A DNA stretch of 64,000 nucleotides from Amyloporia xantha (GCA_036971615.1 JAYKKR010000003.1:620001-684000); one strand, 5' to 3'; shown: positions 48,546 through 60,710, counted from the first letter of the stretch. The notes: generated by a model from the sequence alone, not told the origin. Program-made: numbers and translations.

Positions 48546-49853
48546 TCACTGAACAAGCCCCGGCACGACGACAGATCTGAACTTGGCGTTGCTTCGGTGA
48601 TCGTATGCCTCCTGAGCCTTCTCAAGAGGGAACCTGTCGACCATCACCTTGATGTCGTTGGATTTGACAAAAGCCATGCATTCCTCCATGTCCTTGGGGA
48701 CACCCGAGACTCCTGCAACAACTCCTAGCTGGTACTGGACCATGATTCCTGAGGAACGGTAATCGTTACGATAGCCGCAGTCAAGTAAAGCAGCAGAACT
48801 CACCCCAATGCATGTTGACCATTCCGGTGATGGCTATGAGGAGGAACTCCCCACCACGTGCCAGACCAGACTGCAGCGACTGGATCCCTTTGGCATCGGG
48901 ATTCGTGCACACGATGAGTTGGGCGCCTCCTAGCTTTTTCAACTCTTCGGCGTGGCTGACTTTGGAGCCGTCAAGGTAGCTTTTGGCACCGAGCTTGTAG
49001 GCGAGTTCCTCCTTCTCTGCAGAGGACGAAAGCACGATCGGATCGTAGCCGAGCGCCTTCACAATCTGGACGGCAAGATGTCCCACACCCCTATTCGAAG
49101 TGAGCGGCACTCTTTCTGCATAAATCTTAGACTCGCTCAAACGTACCCTAAGCCGTGCACGGCGACTACGTCGGGAGGATTTGCGACCGTCCTACGCATA
49201 GACGCTAGAGTCACCAGCCTGTCAACTATCCGCCTTGAGCAGTCGTCATGTACGCATCACGTACCAAACACAGTAACACCTGCACACAGGAGCGGTGCGG
49301 CTTCGGCCGGATCAATGTCATCCGGAACACTGGCAACGGCCTCTGTTCGGAGGGTGACGTACTCAGCGAAGCCGCCATCGCGACCGATACCTGCATGAGT
49401 TATCGTTGAGCATACAGAAACTAGTGGTATGAATCGTGTTGCAGACCGTTTGCCACCTTGTTCGCACATAGCGCGAAGTTCCCGGACCGGCATCGGGCAC
49501 AGGTGTGACAGTGCCCGCCATGCCACCCCGAACCGACCCTCTGTCCGACTTTCCATAGCTCTTCGGTGGGCGGGACGGCTGCGACGTCCCCTACGATCTC
49601 GTGACCTGGAATACGCGGGAAAGCGGTCCCAGGCAAAATCTGGTACTTGGCCAACTCATCACTGAAAAATTTGGTTTATCAAAGCTTTGAGAAGCATGAG
49701 GCCTGGATGTTACCTGGCGCAGACACCGCAAGCGAGGACTTTCACGACGATCTCTCCTGGCTTAGGGTCCTTCCACTCAACGTCGATGGGACTCAACTTG
49801 CCACCCTTTTCGAGCCAGGCGTACGCCTTGTAGGTCTTGGGATGCGGTGACAT
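48546..49853 (-). CDS. zinc-dependent alcohol dehydrogenase
   Basis: A medium-chain dehydrogenase that interconverts alcohols and aldehydes with NAD(P). The start is MSPHPKTYKAYAWLEKGGKL. The catalytic zinc site is seen as VLACGVCASDEW (Cys, across an intron) and FPRIPGHEIVGDVAAVP (His-Glu). The structural zinc loop GWHGGHCHTCARCRSGNFAL with the next Cys has four cysteines. The middle part reads GFAEYVTLRTEAVASVP and EAAPLLCAGVTVF. The nucleotide-binding fold reads GVGHLAVQIVKALGYDPIVL. The C-terminal part has KDMEECMAFVKSNDIKVMVD and ends VVPGLVQ. About 350 residues with five or so introns. Best fit is the CAD/YahK-like group of aldehyde reductases. It could act on the aldehyde made by the nearby adenylate-forming reductase; that link is inference. 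Confidence 0.92.
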
Positions 49854-51350
49854 GGCTGGCGGCAGATACAGGAGTCTCGGATGCGGGATCGTGGTACAGT
49901 CACATAAAAAAATTGTTCTTGATATACATACAGATACCCCGATCTGTAAGCAGTCGGTTATAACCCCGAGGGTTGCGTCAGCCCATACAAGGCACGTCTC
50001 CTTTCGCTCATGAAGAGGGTCTTGAGCACGATTCAAAATCATAAGATAAGTCACGCATCAAATCGTGCTGTCAATCTGTCAACGCCGCATCATCAACGTA
50101 CTGAACCGTAGGCGATTTCCGGGCACACACCATACATGACCCTAGATACCTGTGTTCCTTGGACCTCGGCGTGTGGTCGCGCTCACAGAGTACGCAATCG
50201 ACACTTCGCCGGCTTTCAGAAACAAGTGAGCTTCTCCTATGTTGACGTCTGCTTTGCGCAGGACTGGTTCGTATCAGTGAGCGTGTGAGGAAGAGGGAGA
50301 TCAAAGATGCTCGGGAGCGCTGCACCGCATCCTGGGTTCAATGATACTTGTGTCCCCATGACCGTTTTGTAACCGGTGGATTCAGTTCGAAAGGAACGTT
50401 ACGACATAAGAAGGCTATTGTACATCCGACTCCCACGGATCGAATTAAACGCGATAACAGCTAAAGTTGAGATTATACTCATCCAGTGATTGTGCGGTTT
50501 GCAATGTTGCCGCCCGTTTACTAAATTGAGTATTAGAGCAGCGGTACGTTCCTAAACGCGAGAGCACCTCTGGGCTGACTTTTCGGTAGACCTGCCCGAA
50601 CGCGAAGCGTATCCACGGGTTGTTCGTACTCATCTTTTGGGACCAGCTTGATACGCAACAACAACGTTCGTCTACATGTCATGGGTTCGTATCTGTAATA
50701 CGTGGTTCAGTGCGTCGGATGTCAAGATGCACGTACTCCTGACATTTTACGTCTACAGCGCCGCGTCCCTATCAAACTTTGCCAGCTTCTATGCGGAATT
50801 CTTGACCCCACAGTCGAGCCCTACTCACGTCGCTCAGTGGCATCCATCCCATTGGTCAGGAGCCTCTGAAGACTGCACTCGTGATCAACGCTCCTAGGGC
50901 GAAGGTCCTTCGTTAGGAGCTCAGCTCGGATGCAATTTAGGTTCAGCATCACCGCTCATAACCACCCGGCGAGCGCCGGTAAATGAGCGTCGATATATCT
51001 CCGTCTGACTCGAGAATTGCTCGAGTCGTCAGCTGGGTTCTCAACCACCGACAGCTTGCAAGGTCCTGGAAGCTGACACAGGTTATTCCTCGAGATGGCT
51101 TCTCTGTTCGAAGGCGAAACGTCAGGTCTAAGGTTCCTGGTATCTCAGATGAGCGTCTTGTCATGGTGTCATGCCGTCGAACAATAACATTGATTGGAAA
51201 TGGTACCCTAGTCTGAAGGGGAACATCACATGTTCACATGTAAAAAGTGAAGCGAAACGGCGTTTCTTACCTATGGATACGGCTTGACATGAATACACCG
51301 CGTATCACAGCTCTGGAGTGGACTCGGATATTGTCGACAACGCGTGCACA
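49854..51350. other. 1.5-kb intergenic stretch
   Basis: The promoter side of the alcohol dehydrogenase gene. Short scattered frames only; no family is recognised. Confidence 0.5.
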
Positions 51351-51878
51351 TACTGTACTGTCACGACCTTAAGCAACGTCCCCTGTCCCGGCCGCTTTGT
51401 TGCTGTTGCCTATTTGGGGTTTTGTCCCTTGTCCCTTAGGTGTCGGTGCTTATGGTCCCTCTGTTACAAAAATATGCAAGAAAACCGCGAAAAATGCAAA
51501 AATAATCCACATAAAGTTTCTCTTGTTATGCTGTTGTGTGCTAGTCTCCGTTGCTTGACAAATATGGCTAAAGATGTTTGTTCGGCTCTATAATGGCTTT
51601 GTGCGGGTGTTCACTAACAGTCTGTGGAGATGTGATATGGGCCATTGAGATGAATTTATTAAATATGAATAGGCTATGGTGGGCTTTCCAGAACAATGGT
51701 GAAGAAAAAGGGAACATAGTGTGGCTATATTATCTGTGGTCAGTGGTTGCCTGTGTAATAATACCCGTACCGCCGTTGCCTGTGTCCCACGTCCCCCGGG
51801 TGGCGTTGCATAACGTCCCCCATTCGCACGGTCACGTGCAGGCTCGTTGCGTTGCTTAAGGTCGTGACAGTACAGTAT
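51351..51878. mobile_element. Fot1/pogo-like MITE with 26-28-bp perfect TIRs
   Basis: TACTGTACTGTCACGACCTT at the left continues through 51378 and recurs exactly as the reverse complement ending at 51877. If the outermost TA is taken as the target duplication, the TIR begins CTGTACTGTCACGACC, as in Tc1/mariner-Fot1 elements. At about 525 bases it has no room for a transposase, so it is non-autonomous. Confidence 0.75.
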
Positions 51879-51900
51879 ATCAGAGCCTCCATCAACACTA

Positions 51901-52340
51901 CACCTCAACCTCACCGCAAATATAGCTAATTAGCTTGGCATACACGTGAGGTGTGGCAAGCTAATTAGCTTCGATTGGTATGTCCCCGCACACTGCCAGT
52001 ACCACCGCCAGATAGCTACCACCTCCTGCCAATTCAAGTACTCAGAGTCGAGATCACTGATAAAAGCTTTGTCATCGCTGATAAGGCCGTCGGGGCTATC
52101 TGGCCGCCAGATAACGTCAGCCACCCGGCGCTCTTACCATCTGCTACGTAGTCCCCGACGCCCGACGCCCGCTACCCGTGCTCGCTACTCCCGCCGCCTG
52201 CTACTCCCTGCCGCCCACCGTGCACGCTCGCCACTCTCCGACGCCCGCCACCCGTGCGCGCTATTATAGTCTACTCCCCGATGCTTATTATGCCCGCTGC
52301 TCCCCGATGCCTGCCACGCACGATCGCTACTCCCGCCGGC
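51901..52340 (+). repeat. left terminal inverted repeat of the 3.4-kb element
   Basis: Pairs with 54880-55309 in reverse complement. Near the tip two copies of AGCTAATTAGCTT lie about 35 bases apart. Confidence 0.75.
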
Positions 52341-52365
52341 CGCTACTCCCCGACATCCACCGCGC

Positions 52366-53752
52366 TAGCGTCTCCTAAGTTCAGTTCGGTTCGGTTCGGC
52401 AGGTATTTTGGCCGAACCCCGAACCGAACCTGCATGTATATGGCTGAACCTGAACCTGAACCTGAACCGAACCTGCTGAACCGGTTCGGCAGGTTCAGTT
52501 CAGGTTCATAACCGGTTCGAACCTTCCGAACCTGTGATTTTCTAAGTAATTTTTTTTTTCATTTTATGCTAGTCTACTGTACATGTCCATAGTGTGGTGA
52601 TACTTGTCTGGATAAATGTAATTTCCCTGAGGTTGATCAGGCGAAGGTCGCTCGATTGCAAGTGTGAGTGCTGGCAATCCCCTGTCAGATCAACACTCGG
52701 GGGCAGCACATCTGTGGCACGACATTAGCTGTCAGCAGTAGCGGCCGCGGCGTCGCGCACCTGTAGGGGCCCTGCTGCTACTACCGGTGCCCGAGCTTGA
52801 TGCCGCAGATCGCACGGTGTCGTTTTCCTTGCCTAGCGTTGGCTGCGCAAAGAACGTGCGGATACGAGCATCACCAGCGTCACGTTCCAATTGCGCTTCA
52901 CCTTCGGCTTGCCGTCCGACTCACTATCCGTGTTGGCATCGCGGACGTCGGACGCTGAGTGTTTGGGCGCTGCATCTGCCGGCCTCACTGGCCCGCTGGA
53001 GGTTGACGCTCCTGTGGGGAGAGACCAGTTCAAAAATGTCAGCATTGGTGTTGCTTTACGCGTGACACACCTTCGTCTGCACTCGCATCACGGGCTGCAG
53101 GCGCCGTGCGTTGAGCCCCGCACCTGTCGGATTCGCACGCAAGGCGGAGCCCTCTATCAGATCGATGCTCGCGGGCGATGGATGTGCAGCGTGAGATGAG
53201 GTGGCGAACGCGTCGTCCCGGCGACGCGCAATGCGGAGGTTTTCTCTTGAGTAGTGGTGCTAGCATGTAGACGTTAGGAGCATGAGAAGAAACGCGAATG
53301 GGCGTGCGCACTTACTGGAAGGAGATTTCCCCTGTCAATGCTGCGGGAGCATCAGCTTCTTTGAAGCGTGTCCAGGTGCCGCGTCCAGCGGCCGTTCCTT
53401 GCCTTTGTAGTGGTATCAGACCATGGCGGCGGCGTCCTTGGGTCGGCCATCCGTGCTGACAGCGATCGAACTGAGGCATCTAGTCACAGAGAGAGCGGGC
53501 GCAGACCTGCGCGAACAAAAATTGGGCGAAAACGGCGAAGATTGATCTCGATCAGCTCGATCAAATCTCTTCTCCAGGTTCGCGGTTCGGACGGGTTCGC
53601 GCCGCGTTCGGGCAATGCGCTGCACGCCCAGAACCGCGGACCGAACGTGGCGGCCAGCGGCCGGACCGAACGTGGACCGGACCTGAACCGCAGGTCCGGT
53701 TCACCGGTTCGGGGTTTGGACCTCGGTTCAGGACCGAACTTAGGAGACGCTA
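52366..53752. mobile_element. nested 1.4-kb element with 17-bp TIR and 8-bp TSD (hAT-like)
   Basis: It begins TAGCGTCTCCTAAGTTC and ends with the exact reverse complement. CACCGCGC stands on both sides (52358-52365 and 53753-53760). Removing it restores the repeat pattern of the host element's left arm, so it inserted into that element. Next to each end is a run of GGTTCGG/GAACCTGAACC motifs. The interior has frames of up to 155 codons without any recognisable transposase motif; it is probably non-autonomous. Confidence 0.8.
52381..52540 (+). repeat. GAACCTGAACCGAACC / GGTTCGG array
   Basis: A subterminal array in the nested element: runs of GGTTC and GAACC units 5-6 bases apart in both orientations. 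A second, weaker array is at 53640-53745. Confidence 0.8.
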
Positions 53753-54879
53753 CACCGCGCACGCTCGCTACTTTCCGACACCCGCCATCCGTGCACACTA
53801 TAGTCTACTCCTCAATGCCTACCATGCCCGCTTAGTACTCCCTGTTGCGCGCCGCGCACGCTCGCTACTCTACGATGCCCGCCACCTGTGCTTGCTACTC
53901 CCCGACACCCGCCACGCACGCACCACTCCCCTTCTACGTCTCGTTGGTGTGCATAGGAGGAGGAGTGGGCAGTGAAATTAGAGCTGGGTACGTCAGCCTG
54001 TTCATATCGTCAATAGGCGATGGTCTCGAGCCGTGGTGTGAATGTAGGTACAGCTCTAGCAGTAAAATACATGTAATATATTGAGTTCTGTATACATTCC
54101 AATATACAACATTAACACAAACTATGGACTTCTTAGCAATGAACAAATAGACCGTGAGTTGGACGAAAGCTAGATAGACAGCATCAGCTGTTCTGCAGGG
54201 AGAGCCGTCCTACCAATGTTATGCCTGTCGGGCATCTTAGCGCTACAATGCTTTATGCCAGTGAACGCGTACTCTGTTGCGAGCTGCCTGTGGCCTCTCC
54301 TAGTTGCCTCCAATGCATCACTTGTCTCTGCACTGTACATCTGTATTCCTCTTTCTATTCTGATAGATTTGTTCTGCCCGCTTCGATATCTTCTTGATAT
54401 CTCGTGTGTTTGCCGTTTGACTGTCAATATAACATATCTCAATCGCTGTGCCATTATTATAGAACGGGCTGTATGCCCAATCCAACCGTGCCACCTTCTT
54501 TGTGCTCTCATATTATATGCCAGGACTACTATTGCATTATTGGAGCTCGAGCTCTATAGTTATTCTTGTAATGCTTACATGTCTAATAGTGTTATAATGA
54601 ATGTGTATATTGAATATTATTGCATGTAACACGAGTCATGTTGACTACTGATTCACATGGAAGATGACACCGACACATCGGGGAGTGGCGAGTGCAGGTG
54701 GCGGACGTCGGGGAGTAGCACATGCGCGTGGCAGGCGTCGGAGAGGAACGAGCGGGCACGGCGGGGCAGCGGGGAGGAACAGGTGGTGGAGAGAGGCACG
54801 CGTGCGGCAGGCATCGGGGAGTAGCAAGCACGGGTGGTGGGCATCAGAGAGGAAACGAGCGTGCACGGTGCGCGGCAGG

Positions 54880-55309
54880 AGGAACGAGCGTGCGTGGTGG
54901 GCATCGGGGAGTAGCGGGCATAATAAGCATCGGGGAGTAGACTATAATAGCGCGCACGGGTGGCAGGCGTCGGAGAGTGGCAGCGTGCACGGTGGGTGGC
55001 AGGGAGTAGCAGGCGGCGGGAGTAGCGAGCACGGGTAGCGGGCGTCGGGCGTCAGGGACTACGTAGCAGATGGTAAGAGCGCCGGGTGGCTGACGTTATC
55101 TGGCGGCCAGATAGCCCCGACGGCCTTATCAGCGATGACAAAGCTTTTATCAGTGATCTCGACTCTGAGTACTTGAATTGGCAGGAGGTGGTAGCTATCT
55201 GGCGGTGGTACTGGCAGTGTGCGGGGACATACCAATCGAAGCTAATTAGCTTGCCACACCTCACGTGTATGCCAAGCTAATTAGCTATATTTGCGGTGAG
55301 GTTGAGGTG
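54880..55309 (-). repeat. right terminal inverted repeat of the 3.4-kb element
   Basis: Reverse complement of the left arm. The first visible mismatch from the tip is near 55050 (CCCCGACG against CCCTGACG). Confidence 0.75.
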
Positions 55310-55317
55310 CAACACTA

Positions 55318-58300
55318 GTAAGGCGCGAAAGAGGCACATCCGCATTTGGACCACTAGGTGTGTTGCCAAAAACAGCATCTATGTCATGTCTTTGAGACTC
55401 AACGCCGAGACTGACTGAATTAATCGTACAGCCTCCTTTCAGTCCAACCTGCGCAAGAGCTACGCCTGGGCTAGGATATAACCTACTGTCTTCGCTACTG
55501 GCTTCAAACCTGTGAAACATAAGACTCGAAACAAATGCGCGTTCGCCGAACCTCTCGGTGACGTACCCCGGACATATTCTGCAGCCACATGACAGGAACC
55601 ATACAATGAAGAACACGCCAAAGGCTTGACTCACCCTTCAGTCCCCTATCGTCTACTAATTGCTGCCCCAGCAGCTTGTTCTCTCATCACATCGCCTGCT
55701 GTACGGTTTCCTTTGGGTGTCACATTCCTGCAGTACTTATTATATGGCCAATGACAGCATGCCTAATATCACTCTATTGAGCACGGTATGAGCGTCACTG
55801 CGGAATGATGCGCCGCGGCGGTTGACCTTTGCCCAGGGCAGTTCGGCGTCGAATACTCGTACTCCGTTCGGCATGACCTAGAGCTAAAAAGGTAGTAAGC
55901 GGTTTCGGCTAGCCTCCCGTTGTCAACGATTGACGTACCTGTGTCTCAATCCATTCATTGACAATCATGCAGCTCTGAGATCCGGCTACGGACACAGGCA
56001 AACGCCAACAATCGGTCACAGGGCGGGCGGAGACAAGGATCTCTCGTCAAAGTTTATGCAGAACGCACTGCTCACAATCCAATGTATATGTAGATGAGAA
56101 ATGGGCGCATATGTACATGAGGCAGCCTTGTGTAGAGCGACCATCCCGTCGTGTGCGGTACGGAAGGAAAGTACCTACATATGTCAGTAGAACATCCACA
56201 ATGATACCTTCACGTGTTTCGGAGTGGCGTAGTACTTTAATGAGCGTCTTGAAAGCTTTGATCTGGCGCTGTGTCCCTGCCAGAACCGGCGCGACGGACA
56301 AAACCCGAGAGGTGCCCTCCGTCCGCCCAGACTCTAGAGCAATACATCCTAAAGCATCTCGGTGATCTTCAGAACCGACTCCGCATCAGAGGCGTTTGGG
56401 CCGCTTGTAATAGTAGGTGCCTGGGCCTCATTACAATGATCGGCCGGTACCTATCATGCGCTCTGCGGGCTGTTGGAGTCTGTTAGAGTGGTCATATGTA
56501 CGTGGGGATACGCCCTGTAAGGCCCGCGTCTGGTTGTGCTGCATGAGGTACTTGCATCCAAAAATGCTTTCGGGGATATCGTCGGTAAAGCAACATATTA
56601 ATAGAGACGTACCACAACCTCGGCTCTGGACCTCCTCCCCGAGGAGTGGTTGTCCCAGAAATAACCTAGCCGCAATGCGTACAATGATGCCGCAGGCCGC
56701 TGTGTCGATCAGTAGCTGACATTGCGGATCATATGAACTGAGGCAGCAGCGCGACTGTCACAGCGTGGCGCTTGAAATCGCTCGCGGCGATGGCAACAAA
56801 TGCGACTGGACATCTTACGCGGTTTCATAGGACCGTGGATTGCAAATGTATTGGTTAAAGTGCGAAGTCGAAGGAACAACAGTCTTGCATCTTGATGGGC
56901 GCACTACACACGTTGATCGGGGAATGAAAGGTAGCGATTACGTGGGGTACGGGCAGAGCATCTGCCTTGCCCGCTATCGTAGCCATATCCGTGAAGAAAA
57001 GGATTCTGCTCGATCCCAGAACCGAACGTGCATCATTTCGTTGTGGTCGAGTGGTGCAGCGGCGAACAGGACGAACGAGTCCCGGGACGCCACCGTGGAC
57101 CTCACCACTCGTAGTTTCAGAAGCGGACGGTTGTCGGACTGAAGAGGATGTATGAATCAGGTTGATGCTGTTCAGGAAGTGACGGACACACGTTCTGTCT
57201 CACTGTTCCTTGTTTGGCCCAGTACTTTCCCTAGTTCGCCAGACGTGAGACCAACGTGAGACGGTGGAGAGCATATGTGACATGGACGCCACGTATACTC
57301 TCCGCCTCTTCATTCTGGCCCCTGATTTCTATATCTCGCTTCCCATTTCTGGCGGTCGAATTGTAGTATTTCGCTACTGAAGATCACTAGGAATGAATAT
57401 ACCGATCACCTTTCATCTTGCTTATTACGGGTATGTTGGCTGGTAAAGAAGGAATACGCCGCAGTTGATCCAGAAGGGCGATGGCAAGATGATAGGGGTC
57501 AAGAATGGTTCAAATACTCAGCCTGGGTACATGCGACATACAATGGGGAAGTCTTTGGTACGTTACCAGGAATATACAGGCGTCGGGATCACATAAATGT
57601 CGGAGCTTATTGCCTGCGGGGGATTCCGAACTCCGAGCGGCCACCGCCACATGCGCCTACTCATTAATATTAACTCTTCTAAGTACGTAGTAAGTTGTCT
57701 GCGTCCGGTCTGCGCTGATACAAGCCCTCAGCTCCTTGGCGAGCTCACGAAAGTATACCTCATGGGAGCTTTTACTGACCGGATTTTCCAGAAGGCACGA
57801 AATTACGGCTTTGTGGGACCTCTCAAGAGTAAGTCGGCAGTGCCTCCAAATGATCATCAGCATTGCAACGGCGTACCAGACTGTGCTAAACTGGTGAATT
57901 CGCCAGAACCACACTTTCTCAGTACCGGTCATTCACTTATATCAATCTATGCAGGACTAAGCACAGATTTGCCGAGTTTCCCAGTGTCAGTACGGCATGT
58001 TCGGGCAAAAGAGGTACATTCTGTCGGATTGAAAACACATCAGCCAGCGACGGGAAGATGGTGGTGATATCCGGATCAAGGCACACGCGATGCGCCCCTC
58101 TGCATCGTCCTAGGACGAATATGTAACATTGAGTCCTCCAACATGTCTGCACTTACATCAGTTGCTGTGCCAGTACCATGGCACGGGCCGACAGCGAGTG
58201 CGCCCAGTGACCAGGCACTGGCATGCAGGAGAATGATGAAACTATTCTTGAAAGCCGCAGCATATGGCACGTCATGTCATTCCATGAAACCACATCTGTT

Positions 58301-58415
58301 CGTCAGATTGAGATAGGTATTTAAGTCGCATCCTCCAGTGGGCTGCGACTGCACTGTGAGACCTCAGGTCTCAGGGCTCCCACTCACTTCACACACTCTC
58401 TCCTATTCTCTTCCT
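55318..58415. other. 3.1-kb stretch without a firm gene
   Basis: On the minus strand near 55.55-55.6 kb a frame reads SCGCRICPGYVTERFGERAF, which resembles a cytochrome P450 haem loop. No other P450 block is found around it, so it may be a relic or chance. The rest has only short frames; a 156-codon plus-strand frame at 57597-58067 is not recognised. Confidence 0.35.
58318..58325 (+). promoter_or_regulatory. TATA-like element of the secreted GMC oxidase
   Basis: TATTTAAG, about 95 bases upstream of the ATG at 58416. Confidence 0.45.
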
Positions 58416-60710
58416 ATGGCTGTCCCAGTCTTCCTTGTTTCCCTGCTTTCCGTGGCATATTGGCCACTGGTCCATGGCGCTCTTTACACTGACCCCAGTT
58501 CTCTCCCGAAGTCTGAATATGACTTCATAATTGTGGGAGGTTAGCATTTATTTCGGTGGTCGGTCGTCCGATATAGCTCAATAATGCGTGTATCTCAGGA
58601 GGAACGGCGGGAAATGTGCTCGCCAACAGGCTCACTGCAAATTCGGCGTACTCAGTCCTTGTTGTGGAGGCAGGCTTGTCGTACGTACCTTGGATATATC
58701 ATAAGAATCTAGCTCAAATCACATTTTCAGTAATACTGCCGTCGTCGATGACGAAGTCCCATTCCTTGACATTTCGTTGACTCCTGATACCTCTATCACG
58801 TGGAACTACACAACTACTCCGCAACCCAACTTAGATAACAGAATAATACCGTATCCACGAGGCCGTGTCCTCGGTGGATCCAGCACCGTTAGTGAGTTTC
58901 TGCACAGTATTTCTGAACCTTCCCACTGCCGACAATTAATCTCACATTGCATTGTAGACCTGCTCGTATGGACCAGAGGATCTGTGGATGATTATAATAG
59001 ATTGGCTACAGCGACCGGAGACAACGGATGGTCCTGGGACGAACTGCTGCCTTATATGAAGAAGGTTATTACCATGCTCATACTCGTAGTTCCTGACACT
59101 AATCGTCCTCGGACAGAGCGAAGACCTCGTTGAATCCGTCGATGATTTGAATTACAGTGACAAGGTCGATCCTTCCGTACACGGCACGAGCGGACCTATT
59201 CAGATCAGTCTCGAAGGATATCCCGTCGACATCGACCAGCGTGTAATCGGGATGACGCAAGAGAGCCATCCTCCCTTCAATTACAACCAGGACATGAATG
59301 ACGGATATCCCATAGGGCTAGGTAAGATCCACATGCCATAATGACAAGACAAGACGTGCTCACGCACTTTGATTTAGGTTGGGCACAGAACGCCATAGGC
59401 TCGACAGGACACAGAAGCAGTTCTGCTACGGAGTATCTCGATCCCGTCTTGTCGCGTTCAAACCTGGATGTCCTGATAACGACGACCGTGACGAAGCTTA
59501 TTTCGTCTTCCAACTCGTCCGACGGAACACCTGCCTTCACCCAAGTTGAGATAGCACAGAGCGCATCCAGTAAGTGACAGGTCTCACGCTTGGATGCCTT
59601 CAGCTGAGACATTTTCAGGCGAGCGTTATACCATGCAAGCGACGAAGGAGGTTCTTCTGTGTGCCGGAGCCATAGGCACGCCCCAGATTCTGCAGCTCAG
59701 CGGTATAGGGGATCCGGCCTTCCTTGAGTCTGTCGGTGTAACGCCACTCGTCAACCTCCCTGGCGTCGGTCAGAATCTGATTGACCACCCGCTCATTACC
59801 AACAACTGGCTTGTGAACTCCAATGACACCGTCGATCGCTTCGCTCGTAACTCTACTCTGGCCTCCGAAGAATTTGCAGAGTGGGAGAGCAATGGTGGTG
59901 GCCCCTTCGTGGACAATGGGGTCGAACAAATCGGATGGTTGAGGGTACCTTCAGAGATCACCGACGAATACGGTGATCCTTCTGCGGGTCCTGCGTCTCC
60001 TCACCAGGAGTACATCGTTGCTGTGAGTGGTGGTCATCGCATCGGCACTGATGATGTCTGATAAGCAGCACACCAGAATGGATGGGTTTCGTGGGTTTCG
60101 TCTCGGCCCGCTACTGGGAACTATCTGACTGTCCTGACCGTCATCGCAAGTCCCGGTTCACGTAAGCGCATCAGTAATCCTTCGATACCCTTGCTGATCA
60201 GTCGTACAATCCAGATGGCACCGTCCAGCTCGCGTCCAACGATCCTTTCGACAACCCGCTCATCGACCCCAATTACTACTCTGATCCATTTGACCTCGCT
60301 GCGATGATTAACGCGGTGCAGACCGCACAATCCTTTATCAGCGGACCGACATGGGATGGCTACATTATCGAAGCTGCCCCTCCACTCGCCGCAGCGCAAA
60401 CGGAAGCCGAGGTCGAGGCCTACGTTCGGGAGCAGACGACCACCATCTGGCATCCTGTCGGCACAGCACGCATGATGGCGAACTCTAGCGATACGGGGGC
60501 CGTGGTGACTAATGAACTCCTCGTCAAGAACACGTCTGGCTTGCGCATCATAGATGCCTCGGTGCTGGTGAGTCGTGCCACCAAAATAGGTGCAATCGGT
60601 GCTTATAGTTGTATCGACAGCCCTATATTCCCGCAGCGCATACTCAATCTGGTGTCTATGCTGTGGCGGAGAGAGCTGCTGACCTCATCTTGGCTGCGTG
60701 GTCCAACTAG
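58416..60710 (+). CDS. aryl-alcohol oxidase-like GMC oxidoreductase, secreted
   Basis: A FAD enzyme of the GMC family, closest in layout to aryl-alcohol oxidases, which oxidise benzylic alcohols and release hydrogen peroxide for lignin attack. The signal peptide is MAVPVFLVSLLSVAYWPLVH. FAD binding: EYDFIIVGG joined to GTAGNVLANRLT, then VLVVEAG. Next come RIIPYPRGRVLGGSSTV (signature 1), LVWTRGSVDDYNRLA, VLLCAGAIGTPQILQLSGIG (signature 2) and VNLPGVGQNLIDHPL. The C-terminal domain has SNDPFDNPLIDPNYYSDPFD and TTTIWHPVGTARMM (first catalytic His). It finishes RIIDASVL spliced to PYIPAAHTQSGVYAVAERAA (second catalytic His) and DLILAAWSN, with the stop at 60708-60710. About 600 residues with some nine introns. 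No damage seen; several N-x-S/T sites fit a secreted glycoprotein. Confidence 0.93.

Larger units (their letters stand above)
51893..55317. mobile_element. 3.4-kb element with about 430-bp TIRs and 8-bp TSD (hAT-like?)
   Basis: Termini lie at 51901 (CACCTCAACCTCACCG) and 55309 (the reverse complement). CAACACTA flanks both sides (51893-51900 and 55310-55317) as the target duplication. The arms look identical over at least the first 250 bases and remain similar to about 52340/54880, so the insertion appears young or its arms have been homogenised. Inside the arms are degenerate repeats of CTACTCCCCGACGCCCGCCA. No transposase is seen: without the nested element the interior is about 2 kb, and its longest frame (54216-54629) is not recognisable. 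An 8-bp duplication fits hAT, Kyakuja/Dileera/Zisupton or P-type elements. Confidence 0.8.

Noticed and set aside
52381..52540. GGTTCGG/GAACC array considered as telomere-like repeat
   Set aside because: The units differ from fungal TTAGGG-type telomeres and lie inside a bounded transposon with a target duplication.
54216..54629. 137-codon hydrophobic frame inside the 3.4-kb element
   Set aside because: No transposase or membrane-protein family is recognised, and overlapping frames on the other strand are just as open.
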